From: Phytophthora colocasiae
Lineage: Eukaryota; Oomycota; Peronosporomycetes; Peronosporales; Peronosporaceae
NCBI GenBank assembly: GCA_018806915.1
Contig: JAGKQI010000098.1
Span: forward strand, 1,736,001-1,800,000
DNA length: 64,000 nucleotides
Direction: 5' to 3'
The position numbers and the translations under genes are program-made. Positions within the stretch are counted from its first letter, which is position 1, and every line of letters starts with the position of its first letter. Shown in pieces: positions 20,627 through 30,135 of the stretch. The notes under the pieces are model-generated. The model worked only from the letters and a program-made list of their open reading frames with translations. It ran no database searches and had not been told where the DNA came from.

Positions 20627-22341
20627 TTACTCGGTTTCTCTTGTACTACCGCTACTGCTGAATGTGCACGTGTCCTGAGGGTCTGAAACCTTTCGGATGG
20701 CGTCTGTGATGGCGAAGAAGTATGAATGGGACTCGATTTCGAGGTTAGCAAACCACGAATCCTCAGCAACCGCTTCTGGAAATTTGTCAGCAGCTTCAAG
20801 GAAAGTCATCGCGTCCAGTTCGTCATAACTTAGCCCCGTCATCTCGACAAACTTGCGAATACGGAAATCACGGGGGACTTTGCCCACTCTAACTCCATCG
20901 GGAGACTTGACTGTCTCAGTATCGACCACATTGGCATTGAGCTCTGAATCCGACGTCATGCTACGGCGATTCCAGTTTGCGGAGCCAATGGTCAAGTAAA
21001 CGTCGTCAATGAGCATGATCTTACTGTGAATGTAGATCTTCCGGTCCGGTTTCGTGGTGTAAATCTTGATTTTGTTGGGAAATTGTGCTCGGATGGGCTG
21101 GACCATTTGATACAGGTATTTGATGTAACCAGCGTTAGTGAATGGGCCTGTTTCTTCGTTGGCGATGACAATGAGACGCTGGATTTTGGGCATCACCTCC
21201 ATGATTGCATCCAGAAGCTCCGGTACGAGAATGAAGTACTGGTCCTCAATGTAGATATAATTCCTGGCGTTCTTCACGGCCTTGATATGTGCGTGGAACA
21301 AGGACGTTTCACTTCGAGGGGCGAATTCCTCGTAGTGCTCGTATAAGCAGCTGAACGTTCGAACAATCTGGACGCTCTGCTTCCCGAGCTTCGCTGTGGT
21401 GTTACTGCTAGCGTAGCCCAACGGAGGCAAACTGTCGTATTTCGGGTTCTTAAAGTCGAGGAGATCGTCGTCCAGTCCCTGACAGGGTAGGTAGGCAGAG
21501 TTCCAGCGGTCGAGGAAGTTATTGGCCACATCCTTCGCTGCAGGGCGGTGAATCCGGATGTGGCCATCCATCCACCCTTTCTCTCGGAATGTAATGTGCC
21601 CTGCGTCTCTGATAGCAGTCGCATTGTGGTAAATCGTATCCCATCGGTCGTTGGCGAGGTCAATTCCTCCAACGTAAGCCACTGGCTGTTTATTGGGATC
21701 AGAGGAACTCTTGGACGCGATAACCATATTCTTTTGGTGGTGGGATGACAGCGCTTTCGGTAAGCGATCATCGAAGATGAAGACTGCTTTAGCGCCGTTA
21801 AGTGGCGACGGAGCGATGCTGTTGATCGCATCACGAGCCTTGACGATGTAGGACGTGTAACCAACAGCGACGTTGGCCCAAGCTGGAATATTGACGCTTC
21901 CTCCCCGCTCCACGATGCCTGAGAACACCTCTTTGAAGCCCGTCTTCTTTCCTGTAGGGTCGATGTCAGGTTTTAAAGGGACGAGAGCTGCCATCCAAGC
22001 TGCGAGCATGACCCTGTCTCCTTCCTTGGTCGACCTGAGATCGTCGTAAACTGCGTTGAAGAATTCGTTGGCCACGGTGTAGGACGTGACATTGTTGCCA
22101 GTCGTGTACACCGCCATGCCATCTCGAGGGATTCCGCCGCGAGAGTCTGTGATCTCTTTTTCCGTAAGGAACCAGTCCTCCGCGTCGAGGAGAGGTTGTC
22201 GTGGCTTGAGGTCCGATCCATCAGAAAGATCAGCACTTCCACTGCCACTAGCACTTGACGCGTCGAACAGGACGAAAAAGAAAACGCCGACGAAGGAAGA
22301 GAATACACTGCCAGTGCAATAACAAATGTCGAGAGAAGCAT
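20627..22341 (-). pseudogene. Secreted PLD-like protein, copy 1 (frameshift after signal peptide)
   Basis: The body (about 570 aa) is a phospholipase D-like protein. The first half-site is SSHHQKNMVIA with GGIDLANDRWD downstream. The second is a full HxKx4D motif, HSKIMLIDD, followed by GSANWNRRSM. The start that fits the paralogues is ATG 22341, giving a signal peptide, MLLSTFVIALAVYSLPSSAF, then SFSS. The body (LFDASSASGSGSADLSDG) is in another frame, so one base is missing near 22275; an intron or sequencing error is possible. The alternative start at 22435 uses a different, poor leader and overlaps the Tc1-like element. In the first motif the Asp is replaced by Ala, as in copies 2 and 3. 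The Tc1-like element sits 61 bp upstream and may disturb the promoter. Confidence 0.75.
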
Positions 22342-22404
22342 CGCTTTTGTGTGCTTTCACCTCCACGATGAAAAGTGGAATGGAATACAGTAAGGATGAA
22401 TATA

Positions 22405-23660
22405 CACTCCGCGCCAGGATAGATCGGCCACCCACGTTGCTGGCCGTAACTCAGTCAATTTTAGGAGTTGGAGCCTGCTATTTAGATATGTTTTGCAGCT
22501 ATTTTTGACTAAAGCGGTGTTTGTGCTAACGAGCTGGATATTGCAATTCATCGGGTGGCTAGCATACAGAGGAGCACTTTTGGCACCTCGACAGGTTAGA
22601 TCGGCCACCAACACAATACAAATCTCAAATCACATGTGACTAAATGATTGCATATCAATAGTGAGTCGTGGCATCGACTCGATGAGGGACTTTAGTAGAG
22701 CTAATGGGATTGATTCCCATGCCTCAAAGAGCGCAACAGTTAAATCTGCTACGCTCTCATACTGTTTTCCATTATTATAGACCCTCCTACTCATAATAGA
22801 CCACAGATTTTCTATGGGATTAAGATCCGGTGACTTTGATGGCCAATCTAGAACATCTACAGCTTGCTCCGTAAAAAAACCCTTAGTTTGCTTGGAGACG
22901 TGAATGCTTGCGTTATCTTTCCGCACTAGCATGGTGCGAGCCCACGCCTTACGAGCGGCCATGTCCTCCAGTTTCAATGGCAACTTGTTCTCCATCTTTG
23001 TGTACATCATCCAGTCTACCCTGGAAAGGGTACACTGTATGGTGCGCACGGAGACGGAGGGTTTCAGCTCGGCCTTGAGCTTAGCGGCAGAGAGGTTGCC
23101 CTTGGACGCTTCGCGCACTAGGCGCCGCGTTTCACGATCCGTTAGATTAGGTGGGGGGGCCAGGGCGCTTTGGTTTCGCAGTGGGAGCTGGGGCAACAAC
23201 ACGGGCGACGGTGTCTCGGCTGCGGGAGGTCAGCAGTGCAGTGTTACGAGCGCTCACACCCGCTTCCCGAAGGCCTTGAATTCTACCCCGCTCATTATCA
23301 GTGAGGCGGGGCTTCTTCTGGGGTTAGTGGGGCATTTTCTTGCGTGGCATCTTGCCAAGTAAGCGCTGAAAGCACCAATACAGACCGCTCGTCTTCATCG
23401 ACTCTTTTAATATGCAATCATTTAGTCACATTTGATTTGAGATTTGTATTGTATTGGTGGCCGATCTAACCTGTCGAGGTGCCAAAAGTGCTCCTCTGTA
23501 TGCTAGCCACCCGATGAATTGCAATATCCAGCTCGTTAGCACAAACACCGCTTTAGTCAAAAATAGCTGCAAAACATATCTAAATAGCAGGCTCCAACTC
23601 CTAAAATTGACTGAGTTACGGCCAGCAACGTGGGTGGCCGATCTATCCTGGCGCGGAGTG
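22405..23660 (-). mobile_element. Tc1/mariner-like element with long TIRs, internally deleted
   Basis: Inverted repeats of about 250 bp (22403-22655 and 23410-23662) match almost perfectly, differing at two positions I could see. The outer ends read TACACTCCGCGCC and its complement, consistent with insertion at TA (TA at 22403-22404 and 23661-23662). The transposase remnant lies between them on the minus strand. The right end touches the Crypton-like element, whose terminal repeat begins 4 bp further on. Confidence 0.88.
22630..23353 (-). pseudogene. Tc1/mariner transposase remnant
   Basis: The N-terminal HTH region (minus strand from 23353; MPRKKMPH, stop, then PRLTDNERGRIQGLREAG) is followed by a frame change. 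The frame 23202-22630 then carries LTDRETRRLVREASKGNLSA (second HTH), SVSVRTIQ and the end of a DDE domain, DNASIHVSKQTKGF and DWPSKSPDLNPIENLW. Sequence between ARTMLVRK and DNASIH is missing, so the first catalytic aspartate and roughly a third of the catalytic domain are gone. A stop codon, a frameshift and this deletion make the copy inactive. It could still be mobilised in trans because its TIRs are well kept. Confidence 0.85.
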
Positions 23661-23769
23661 TAGTGACGGTGCCGACAGATGCAAAACGACTTGGACTCGG
23701 TATGCCATTTTTACCGAATAGGAATAAGGAGTAACCCCATTTTAACCAATCAACATATTTAGGGTTAGG

Positions 23770-23890
23770 GTTAAATGCTGCCGACAGTCGGCAGACAGAT
23801 AATGTCGGCAAGGCAGCAAAAATATGTTTGTCGCCTATACAAAAGTGTTGTATTTAGCGTATAGCTCACATATCCAATCATTTGCCGACA
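23770..23890 (+). repeat. Palindromic TGCCGAC/GTCGGCA repeat cluster, left end of Crypton
   Basis: At about 23778-23792 the sequence TGCCGAC-A-GTCGGCA is a perfect 15-bp palindrome with a single central base. It is followed by TGTCGGCA near 23803 and TGCCGACA near 23881. The same octamer forms the element's termini. Arms of this size around a short core are typical of tyrosine recombinase binding sites, so this may be the crossover or accessory site. Confidence 0.6.
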
Positions 23891-23983
23891 GGTGTCAGTC
23901 TAGTTGTATTTCGAGTCATTTGATATCTGTCGTGTTCCAGCGCTTGACTTCTAAACAATTCACGAGAGAAGGCATCTACAAGA

Positions 23984-26027
23984 ATGAGTCTCCGAGATCT
24001 GGCTCCGATTAATTCACAACGCGCTAAGCAGACTGCTATCAACACGTTTACTCGTTATCTATCTTCTGAAGGTGTAACGATGGGATTTATTGCGAGTGTG
24101 CTACTTGGAGATACTGATGGATCTGTTTTCGTTAAGTTGATGGACCGTTTCGCTGTATATCTGGCGTTTTTGGAAGGGAGAGACAGAAAATATCTGGCTA
24201 AAAACTCTATCATGTCCTACTACAGGCATGTCAAGAACTGGCTGCTTGATTCTTACCCAAAGAACCGGCATGTGATTGAAAAGAAACTCTTAAAAATGGC
24301 TCAGACGTTAGAAAAGCACTGCATGAGAAGGCAAGATGGAGGACCAGCTAAGAAAGCCCCAGCGTGTACGAAAAAAGACTTGAAGATTCTCGTGGATGGA
24401 ATTTACTACGATGCTTCCAGTGCAAAAGACTATCAGGATGCTGCATTGCTTACTTTGATGTGGTTTGCATTCGGGAGAGCCTCAGACTTGGCGATTGTAA
24501 CTAAAGCCAGCCTCTCAGTGACTGCAGACGGAGTTGTTTTCATACGTCTCATCCGGATAAAGACTGCAGAAGAGCAAGGGCTTTCCCTGTACCCAGATAA
24601 GGACTGTTTTATTACGTGCCCGTTGCACGCTCTAGGAATTGCACTTGCAATGCAAGACTCTCCCACTAGTCAACTACTTCAGCACCCCAAGACCAGCTTG
24701 GACAATGATGACGTGTCGTTTGCCCCCACGGAAATTCCCCTTGCTGAAGCGTTAATGAATTGCTCGGATATAATTCCACCCACCGGTGCCCCAGAGAAAA
24801 AAACGGAAGCAGGATGAAAGCATGAAGATGCAAGGTTTCGTGAATAGAATTGTGAAATCAGCTTCTAAATCGCAGGCGCGCGCTAAACCTACCGAAAACT
24901 TATCATCTCACTCGTTTCGGCGAGGTGGAGCGCAGCATGCTAATGGAGATCCTTCTCTGTCAGCGCAGTGGATTTTCGATCGAGGGTCCTGGAATATGAC
25001 TGCTACAAACAAGGCATTTGCTTATGTATTCAATACGGCGACTGAAGATAAAAAGGTTTCACGAGTTTTAAGCGGGTGGAAGTCAAACGAAAAGCCGATT
25101 GTAGCAACATTTTCGGCTTTTGACAGTGCAACCCAGAACGAGATGCACAAGTTGTGCAATCTTTTATTCGCCGCAAGCCTCGAATCTACCGCGGTGGACA
25201 TGAAACTGGATGTTAAAGTCGCCGAGGTACTTACGGCTACTATGATCCAGCATTTTCCCGAAGTTTTGGAGCGCTATCCAATGTGTTTGTATGTCAGTAG
25301 AATGCGGCAGTGTCTCGTTGCCCTTGGAATCACAAAGACGCAGTTATTGGCGTGGAGCTCGGAATTGCAGTGTCTCATTACTACAAAGGAGCTGGAATGT
25401 GCAGGAACTGAGCAGGAGACATTTACACGGGAGGAAAAGCTAATTAATCACCAGAACTGTGTTATCAGTGAGCTTGTAGCGCTGAACCAAGATTTATCTA
25501 AGCGCGTGGAGACTCTGGAGAAGCGCGTAGCTTCACAGGAAGCCGGAGATCCTTGTCGTATCTCTGATGTTGTGCCATCAAGCGATCTTAACCAGACAAA
25601 AGGTGAAAAACCATGCGGATCGAAGGCACATCCAAAGTCGCCTGCCGCAGTTTGGTACGAGTGGTATGCTAAGACACCTCGGATGTGGGATGAGTGTGCA
25701 AACCGGCAGCAGAAGTCAACATACAAGCAGATCACAAATTATCTGAAATTGTTTCTGGCAAAAGGATTCGTGCTTGACCCGTCCTCAAGCAATTACTCAA
25801 GTCAAGTATTTCGCGTTGGGAAAGAAGCAGAAGCTGCTTTGATTGATTTCTTTCTTGTTCACAATATCAAGAGCAGGAACGGCTCGTCAGTGCTGAAGCA
25901 ACTACGAAGACTGCACAGAGAAGGGAAACTCAACCATCTCATCGATGCACATGCTTCCCGAGTCAAGATAGGAGCAGTGGAGGACCCAGCACCAGATAAA
26001 TTTAAGGAATTCTTCACGCGTAGTTAA
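23984..26027 (+). pseudogene. Crypton tyrosine recombinase (one-base frameshift)
   Basis: The gene starts at ATG 23984 (MSLRDLAPIN) and continues to 26027 in two frames that meet in a run of seven A's near 24798-24804. Removing one A restores a single frame of about 680 codons. An N-terminal SAM-like core-binding region (FTRYLSSEGV, YLAFLEGRDRKYLAKNS) is followed by the catalytic arginine box, FAFGRASDLA, a lysine hairpin (IRLIRIKTA), the HxxR box HSFRRGGAQHA, a second H/W site (DRGSWN) and the tyrosine region KAFAYVFNTAT. The C-terminal 100 residues (WYEWYAKTPRMWDE onward) look like an extra DNA-binding module. It would cut and rejoin element ends. The shift may be a mutation, a sequencing error or, less likely, +1 recoding. 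Confidence 0.8.
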
Positions 26028-26112
26028 TCGTATAAATATACGCACTATAGACACTGAGCAATGATCGTTTATCTATCTATGCGTATTCACCAGATCAAAG
26101 GTGTGTCATGGG

Positions 26113-26288
26113 GTTTACTCGCGCGAGTTATGTTGCATTTGTGTCAGACTAGAGTTTACTCGCGCGAGTTATGTTGCATTTGTGTCAGACTAGAGTTTAC
26201 TCGCGCGAGTTATGTTGCATTTGTGTCAGACTAGAGTTTACTCGCGCGAGTTATGTTGCATTTGTGTCAGACTAGAGTTTACTCGCGA
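26113..26288 (+). repeat. 41-bp minisatellite with palindromic core (four units plus partial)
   Basis: Units start at 26113, 26154, 26195, 26236 and a partial one at 26277. They appear identical. Each has the perfect 12-bp palindrome ACTCGCGCGAGT followed by TATGTTGCATTTGTGTCAGA. The array lies between the recombinase stop (26027) and the protease gene start (26381), which is the promoter position. It resembles an operator array rather than random satellite DNA. Confidence 0.9.
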
Positions 26289-26380
26289 GATCTGATTCTA
26301 TATCTGATAAGGGTCTGGCTCTCCGTCAATCTACTCTCTCCACTCATTTCTAGGAATCACCGTCGCAGGTAACGAGAACA

Positions 26381-28186
26381 ATGGCAAAGCGGGTGTGTGT
26401 GCAGCGCTCGGAGTGTGAGAAGCTCGGCTTTCTACGTAGATGGAAGGAGCATCCTGAGTGGGAGATTGCAGAGGCGGCGCATGAGATGAAGGTGAAGGAA
26501 TCGTCGCTCCGTGGTTGGAAGAAAAAATATTGGGACAATTTGGATAAAATAAAAGGATCCGATCGCAAGAGGAAATCGGGTGCTGGCCCGAAGCGGAAGA
26601 TGAAGCCGTATGAAGGGAGAGTGCTGGAGTACTTCGATTCGTTTCAAGAAGACGCAACGTGCACGCCGGCCGATCTTCTGTTTTATTGCAGAAGTATTGA
26701 TGAGTTTAACCGTGATATTCCCAATCCGTACACTCAGAAATCATGGGTTTCTAGATTTATTAAATACTATTCTGAAGGATCTGGTGGTGGTGCACCAAAG
26801 GGTCGGTCCGGTGAGCATCGTGATGGTGGCGATACAGGTGATGAATCTACTTACTGTGATGCTGGTGGAAACGGTTGCGAGCGAAGTGGTAGTGATGGTG
26901 AAAGTCGTGACGATGGCAATGACAAAAGTGTTGGAATTTGTGCCGGTAGTGGAAATATCGATGATGGAAAGGCCAAGAATGACATGGACAAAACTGTTCC
27001 TGGTGATGTTGATAACAACTCAAAAGAGAGTGATGCACCACGAGGCGAAGGCACTCATTCTTCAAGTCCGGCTCCGAAGCGCGTTGCTAGCATGCATGCA
27101 TCAAGTTGTGCTCGTGGCTCAAAGCGTTCTCGTATTCTTTCGCTACGGCTGGTGCTAGATGCGATTAAAGCTGGTGGACCCTTTGTAGAATTTGCTTCGC
27201 GTCTCCGTCAGCTCAGTTGCAGACGCAGAAAACCCACCCACATTTCCGCAAAAACAATTAATGCCACCGCAAAGATGGTGTCTATCGATGGGATCACTGT
27301 TGTTCTGACACCACAAGTCATTCGAACGTGTAAGCAAAAGCTCGTTGCATTCCAAACAAAATCGAAAAAACACAAGCACGACACTCCTATTGCTCGTGAC
27401 AAAATTGCAATCACAGTGGATGACGTTTCATACGATGTCACTTCACTTGATACTATGACTAGTTGGCATGTGTTAATGGAACGCTACAAGATCGTTGATG
27501 AAGCTCTGAAGTGGGTAGCATCAGATGCTCACAAAGGTTTTGCTCCGGAAAACCCATTTGATGCTGATTCCATTTTGCCAGTTGAGGAGATGTCTATAGA
27601 GATCCTGCGGCTCCGTGTACTTCACGAGCAGTGGAGTTTTATTGACTTTTGTGGAAAACGTTTGCTCGATGAAACCTGTCTGGATAGAACGGTCCTCATG
27701 CTTATCAGGCACTACAAAAACCGAATCCATGCTGTTGCCGTACCTTCAAATGTAATCCGTATACCCGGTCTCGACGAAGACGTATTGGCATCGCAAGATG
27801 CATTTGACTATGCTCGAAGAGCTGTCACCCCGGTTGTTGTGTTACTTGCTGTCAATTTTGGCGAAAATCACTGGTGCGGAGTTATAATTGATTGTCGAGA
27901 AAGGGTCGTGATAGTGTTTGACCCGCTACAGAGTCACGATCGCATTGACGAACTCAACCGTCTGGTGAAAAGCAAAATTGAGCCGCTTCTTCTTGCTAAG
28001 AAATATCGCTACAAGACTCACGCCGCGTTTACCCAATGCGACAGCTACAACTGCGGAGTTTCCCTTCTTGTTTTTTTTGAAGCGTTTCTATCTGAAAAAG
28101 TCGTATGTATTGACAATGTCCGCGACGCCATGCAGTTCTTCCGCTATAGATACCTTAGCAAGAATCTCAGAGCTGTTAAGGAATAA
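26381..28186 (+). CDS. HTH DNA-binding protein with C-terminal Ulp1-like (C48) protease domain
   Basis: The product is 601 aa from ATG 26381 (MAKRVCVQRS). The N-terminus has two helix-turn-helix-like blocks of the psq/CENP-B kind (FLRRWKEHPEWEIAEAAHEM...SLRGWKKKYWDNL, then TPADLLFYCRSI...SWVSRFIKYY). A long serine-, aspartate- and glycine-rich linker (about 140-230) follows. The C-terminal domain has the full Ulp1 catalytic set in order: NFGENHWCGVII (His), VIVFDPLQSHD (Asp), FTQCDSYNCGVSLLVFF (Gln and nucleophile Cys). It could remove ubiquitin-like modifiers or act on the partner recombinase. It lies inside the Crypton with an intact ORF, behind the 41-bp repeat array. Confidence 0.8.
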   Translation: MAKRVCVQRSECEKLGFLRRWKEHPEWEIAEAAHEMKVKESSLRGWKKKYWDNLDKIKGSDRKRKSGAGPKRKMKPYEGRVLEYFDSFQEDATCTPADLLFYCRSIDEFNRDIPNPYTQKSWVSRFIKYYSEGSGGGAPKGRSGEHRDGGDTGDESTYCDAGGNGCERSGSDGESRDDGNDKSVGICAGSGNIDDGKAKNDMDKTVPGDVDNNSKESDAPRGEGTHSSSPAPKRVASMHASSCARGSKRSRILSLRLVLDAIKAGGPFVEFASRLRQLSCRRRKPTHISAKTINATAKMVSIDGITVVLTPQVIRTCKQKLVAFQTKSKKHKHDTPIARDKIAITVDDVSYDVTSLDTMTSWHVLMERYKIVDEALKWVASDAHKGFAPENPFDADSILPVEEMSIEILRLRVLHEQWSFIDFCGKRLLDETCLDRTVLMLIRHYKNRIHAVAVPSNVIRIPGLDEDVLASQDAFDYARRAVTPVVVLLAVNFGENHWCGVIIDCRERVVIVFDPLQSHDRIDELNRLVKSKIEPLLLAKKYRYKTHAAFTQCDSYNCGVSLLVFFEAFLSEKVVCIDNVRDAMQFFRYRYLSKNLRAVKE

Positions 28187-28251
28187 AGCACCGACTATAT
28201 TTTTGTTGAACTATTTTTGTCGGCAACTGTCTGTCAGCATGTCGGCACCGT

Positions 28252-29335
28252 GATGGTATGGTAAATCATCAATTTAGGGCCATCAACCATTTTAAGGCCG
28301 TATTTTAACTGCCAATCACGTGAAGTTTTTCACAGAGCAAGTACTTTATTGGCTAAAACACACTAAATACGAATACCTTCAAAAATTAAATTTGGCGCGA
28401 GGTGTCATGGCTCCAGGCGATGACAGATCAGTCGCCTACATGGTTGGCGGCAAGCTTATTGAAGGCACATTATGGGAGCAGGGTTGTCGCGGGTTCAAGT
28501 CCCGTTAATTCTCCGCACTGATTTGGTAAGTAAAGCATCTATTCAACCTCACTGTGCCAGACACTCGACTAACATTTTGTTGTTTAGAATACAGCTGAAC
28601 AAGTGATATGCGCTACATGTACTCTTCTACATCTTTACCTGCAGTTGTAGTAACAGCTTTCTTAGACGACTTGGTTTTGCTGCCAGCCTCAGCAAGCTCC
28701 TGAGCACTTCATGGGTAAACAGCCTCCCCCCAACTGCGACTCGTTTACGCTTTGTCGTCTTCTTCGGCAGGGGCTTCAATTGTTGGCCAGCCACTTGACC
28801 TCCGTAAGTTAATTTCCGTCGAAACTTGATCACAAGTAGAAATATAAAAGGTGAAGGTGGAATAACCCAAACCTCAAATGGTCACAAAAATGACACTCAC
28901 TCAGCGCTTTCAATACTGAAAGCAAGACTAAATTCGGCCGTAAACTGATTAAGTCGATTTTTTTCTTCTCCACGAGCATGTGCTTAATTTCATTGGTCTG
29001 CTACTACAAAAAATCGAGAAAAAATCTCTGGTTTGCGAAGTTTCAGAAACTGTCTCACTTTTTATCAACGCATAAGTAGATGCCGAGTAATTCGAGCATC
29101 TTTTATCTCGGCCCATATTTGATTTTTTACCTTAGTCCTCGAGGTTAGAATCTGATCATTTCTATGGCTAGTCAACTGCTGCAGATTTAGGGCCTGTCTC
29201 TCCAAGTCCGCCCTATTATGCTTGAAAGAAGGCATTCACGCTTGCGGGATCTTTGCTTTGATAGGACCCGCCACAAATCACGAGGAACTTGAGGTTCTGC
29301 GTGTGTGGGTCGTGAACTAAGCAGAAGAACGGCAT
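28252..29335. other. Intergenic stretch between Crypton and piggyBac-type MITE
   Basis: No gene seen. At about 28487-28505 there is a Pol III B-box-like motif, GGTTCAAGTCC, inside a T-arm-like hairpin (GCGGG/CCCGT), but no acceptor stem partner, so at most a tRNA-derived SINE fragment. Minus-strand frames at 28627-28833 are lysine-rich but show no family features. Confidence 0.5.
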
Positions 29336-30107
29336 TTAACCCCTTGGTTCCCAAGAAATATACACCATAACACGCTAATGAACGTCATAAGTACACCATA
29401 CGCACATTACTTCGAGTTTGTATGATGCATAGCCACGACATGAAGATCGGTGTATTAATTTTCAAAAGGTTTTATTTTCAATGTCGTCTAATATACACCT
29501 TTGTCGATCACATTGAGTCCTCAATGTCGTAACTTACCGCCACTACTTCAGATCAGACAAGAAGATAACTGCAGTCATGGCAACAAAAGGTACACCAATT
29601 CAAGGAAGTGTGTGTTACAACTCGACACTTCCTAACACTCATCAATTGACACGCAGGCCTCTTATTGCTTTGAGCGTATACAGTATGTATTCCACTACAC
29701 AATACTGTACTGCACCCTGGCCTACAAAACCCCCCATCAGGCTCCATTCCCGAGTTAAGGACCAACCCACAGGCTTTAGTTGACGCCTGAAATGTCCAAA
29801 ATCAATGTCACGTGCCACCTCGACAGCGGATTCCTTTGTTCTGCGGCTTGTCAGATGTGCGCCATTGAGCTAATGAATGGTTTGTGTGACTGTCGGCACC
29901 TGGATTCTTTCCCGCTTTCAAATCATCAAGATAGATCGTCCTGATTCTGAAGGTGGTCCAAATCACCTCTAGCATCTTATGCTCCAATTTAGACTTGATT
30001 AAAGTATTGCCCGATCCATTTTCTATTGTTAATTGCCGTATGTCGTAACTTACGACATAGTGATTTTGCTATGGCGTAAGATACGACGTTGGGAGTAGAG
30101 GGGTTAA
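29336..30107 (+). mobile_element. piggyBac-type MITE (0.77 kb)
   Basis: The ends are TTAACCCC (29336) and GGGGTTAA (30107), with TTAA on both sides as piggyBac elements require. The inner right end, GCTATGGCGTAAGATACGAC followed by GTTGGGAGTAGAGGGG, is almost the same as the right end of the large piggyBac at 60585. No coding capacity, so it should be mobilised in trans by that family. Confidence 0.82.
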
Positions 30108-30135
30108 ACAATTGCTTCACAGCATATCACTAATA

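Larger units (their letters stand above)
23666..28251 (+). mobile_element. Crypton-like tyrosine-recombinase element carrying a Ulp1 protease gene (4.6 kb)
   Basis: Short inverted ends, ACGGTGCCGACA (23666-23677) and TGTCGGCACCGT (28240-28251), enclose two plus-strand genes: a tyrosine recombinase (23984-26027) and a DNA-binding Ulp1-like protease (26381-28186). TGCCGACA or its complement recurs inside both ends: left at 23775-23810 and 23881-23888, right at 28218-28225 and at the terminus. No target duplication is obvious, as expected for circular-intermediate insertion by a tyrosine recombinase. Classic Cryptons lack TIRs, so the short inverted ends are noteworthy. Oomycete Cryptons (CryptonS) are known; whether this exact gene pair is described I cannot say. 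Confidence 0.8.

Noticed and set aside
23758..23775. Telomere-related repeat (TTTAGGG followed by TTAGGG)
   Set aside because: Only about two units inside an internal mobile element; too short to mean a telomere remnant.
24798..24804. Programmed frameshift in the Crypton recombinase
   Set aside because: The needed shift is +1 at a plain A run, not a classical -1 heptamer; a one-base insertion is simpler.
26113..26288. CRISPR-like regular repeats
   Set aside because: Units are directly tandem with no unique spacers, and the genome is eukaryotic.
28405..28515. tRNA gene
   Set aside because: A T-arm and B-box-like motif are present, but no 5' acceptor strand or anticodon arm fits. At most a SINE or tRNA fragment.
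28627..28833. Small basic nuclear-type protein on the minus strand
   Set aside because: Lysine-rich 68-codon frame only; another frame also has protein-like pieces, so it looks like decayed sequence.
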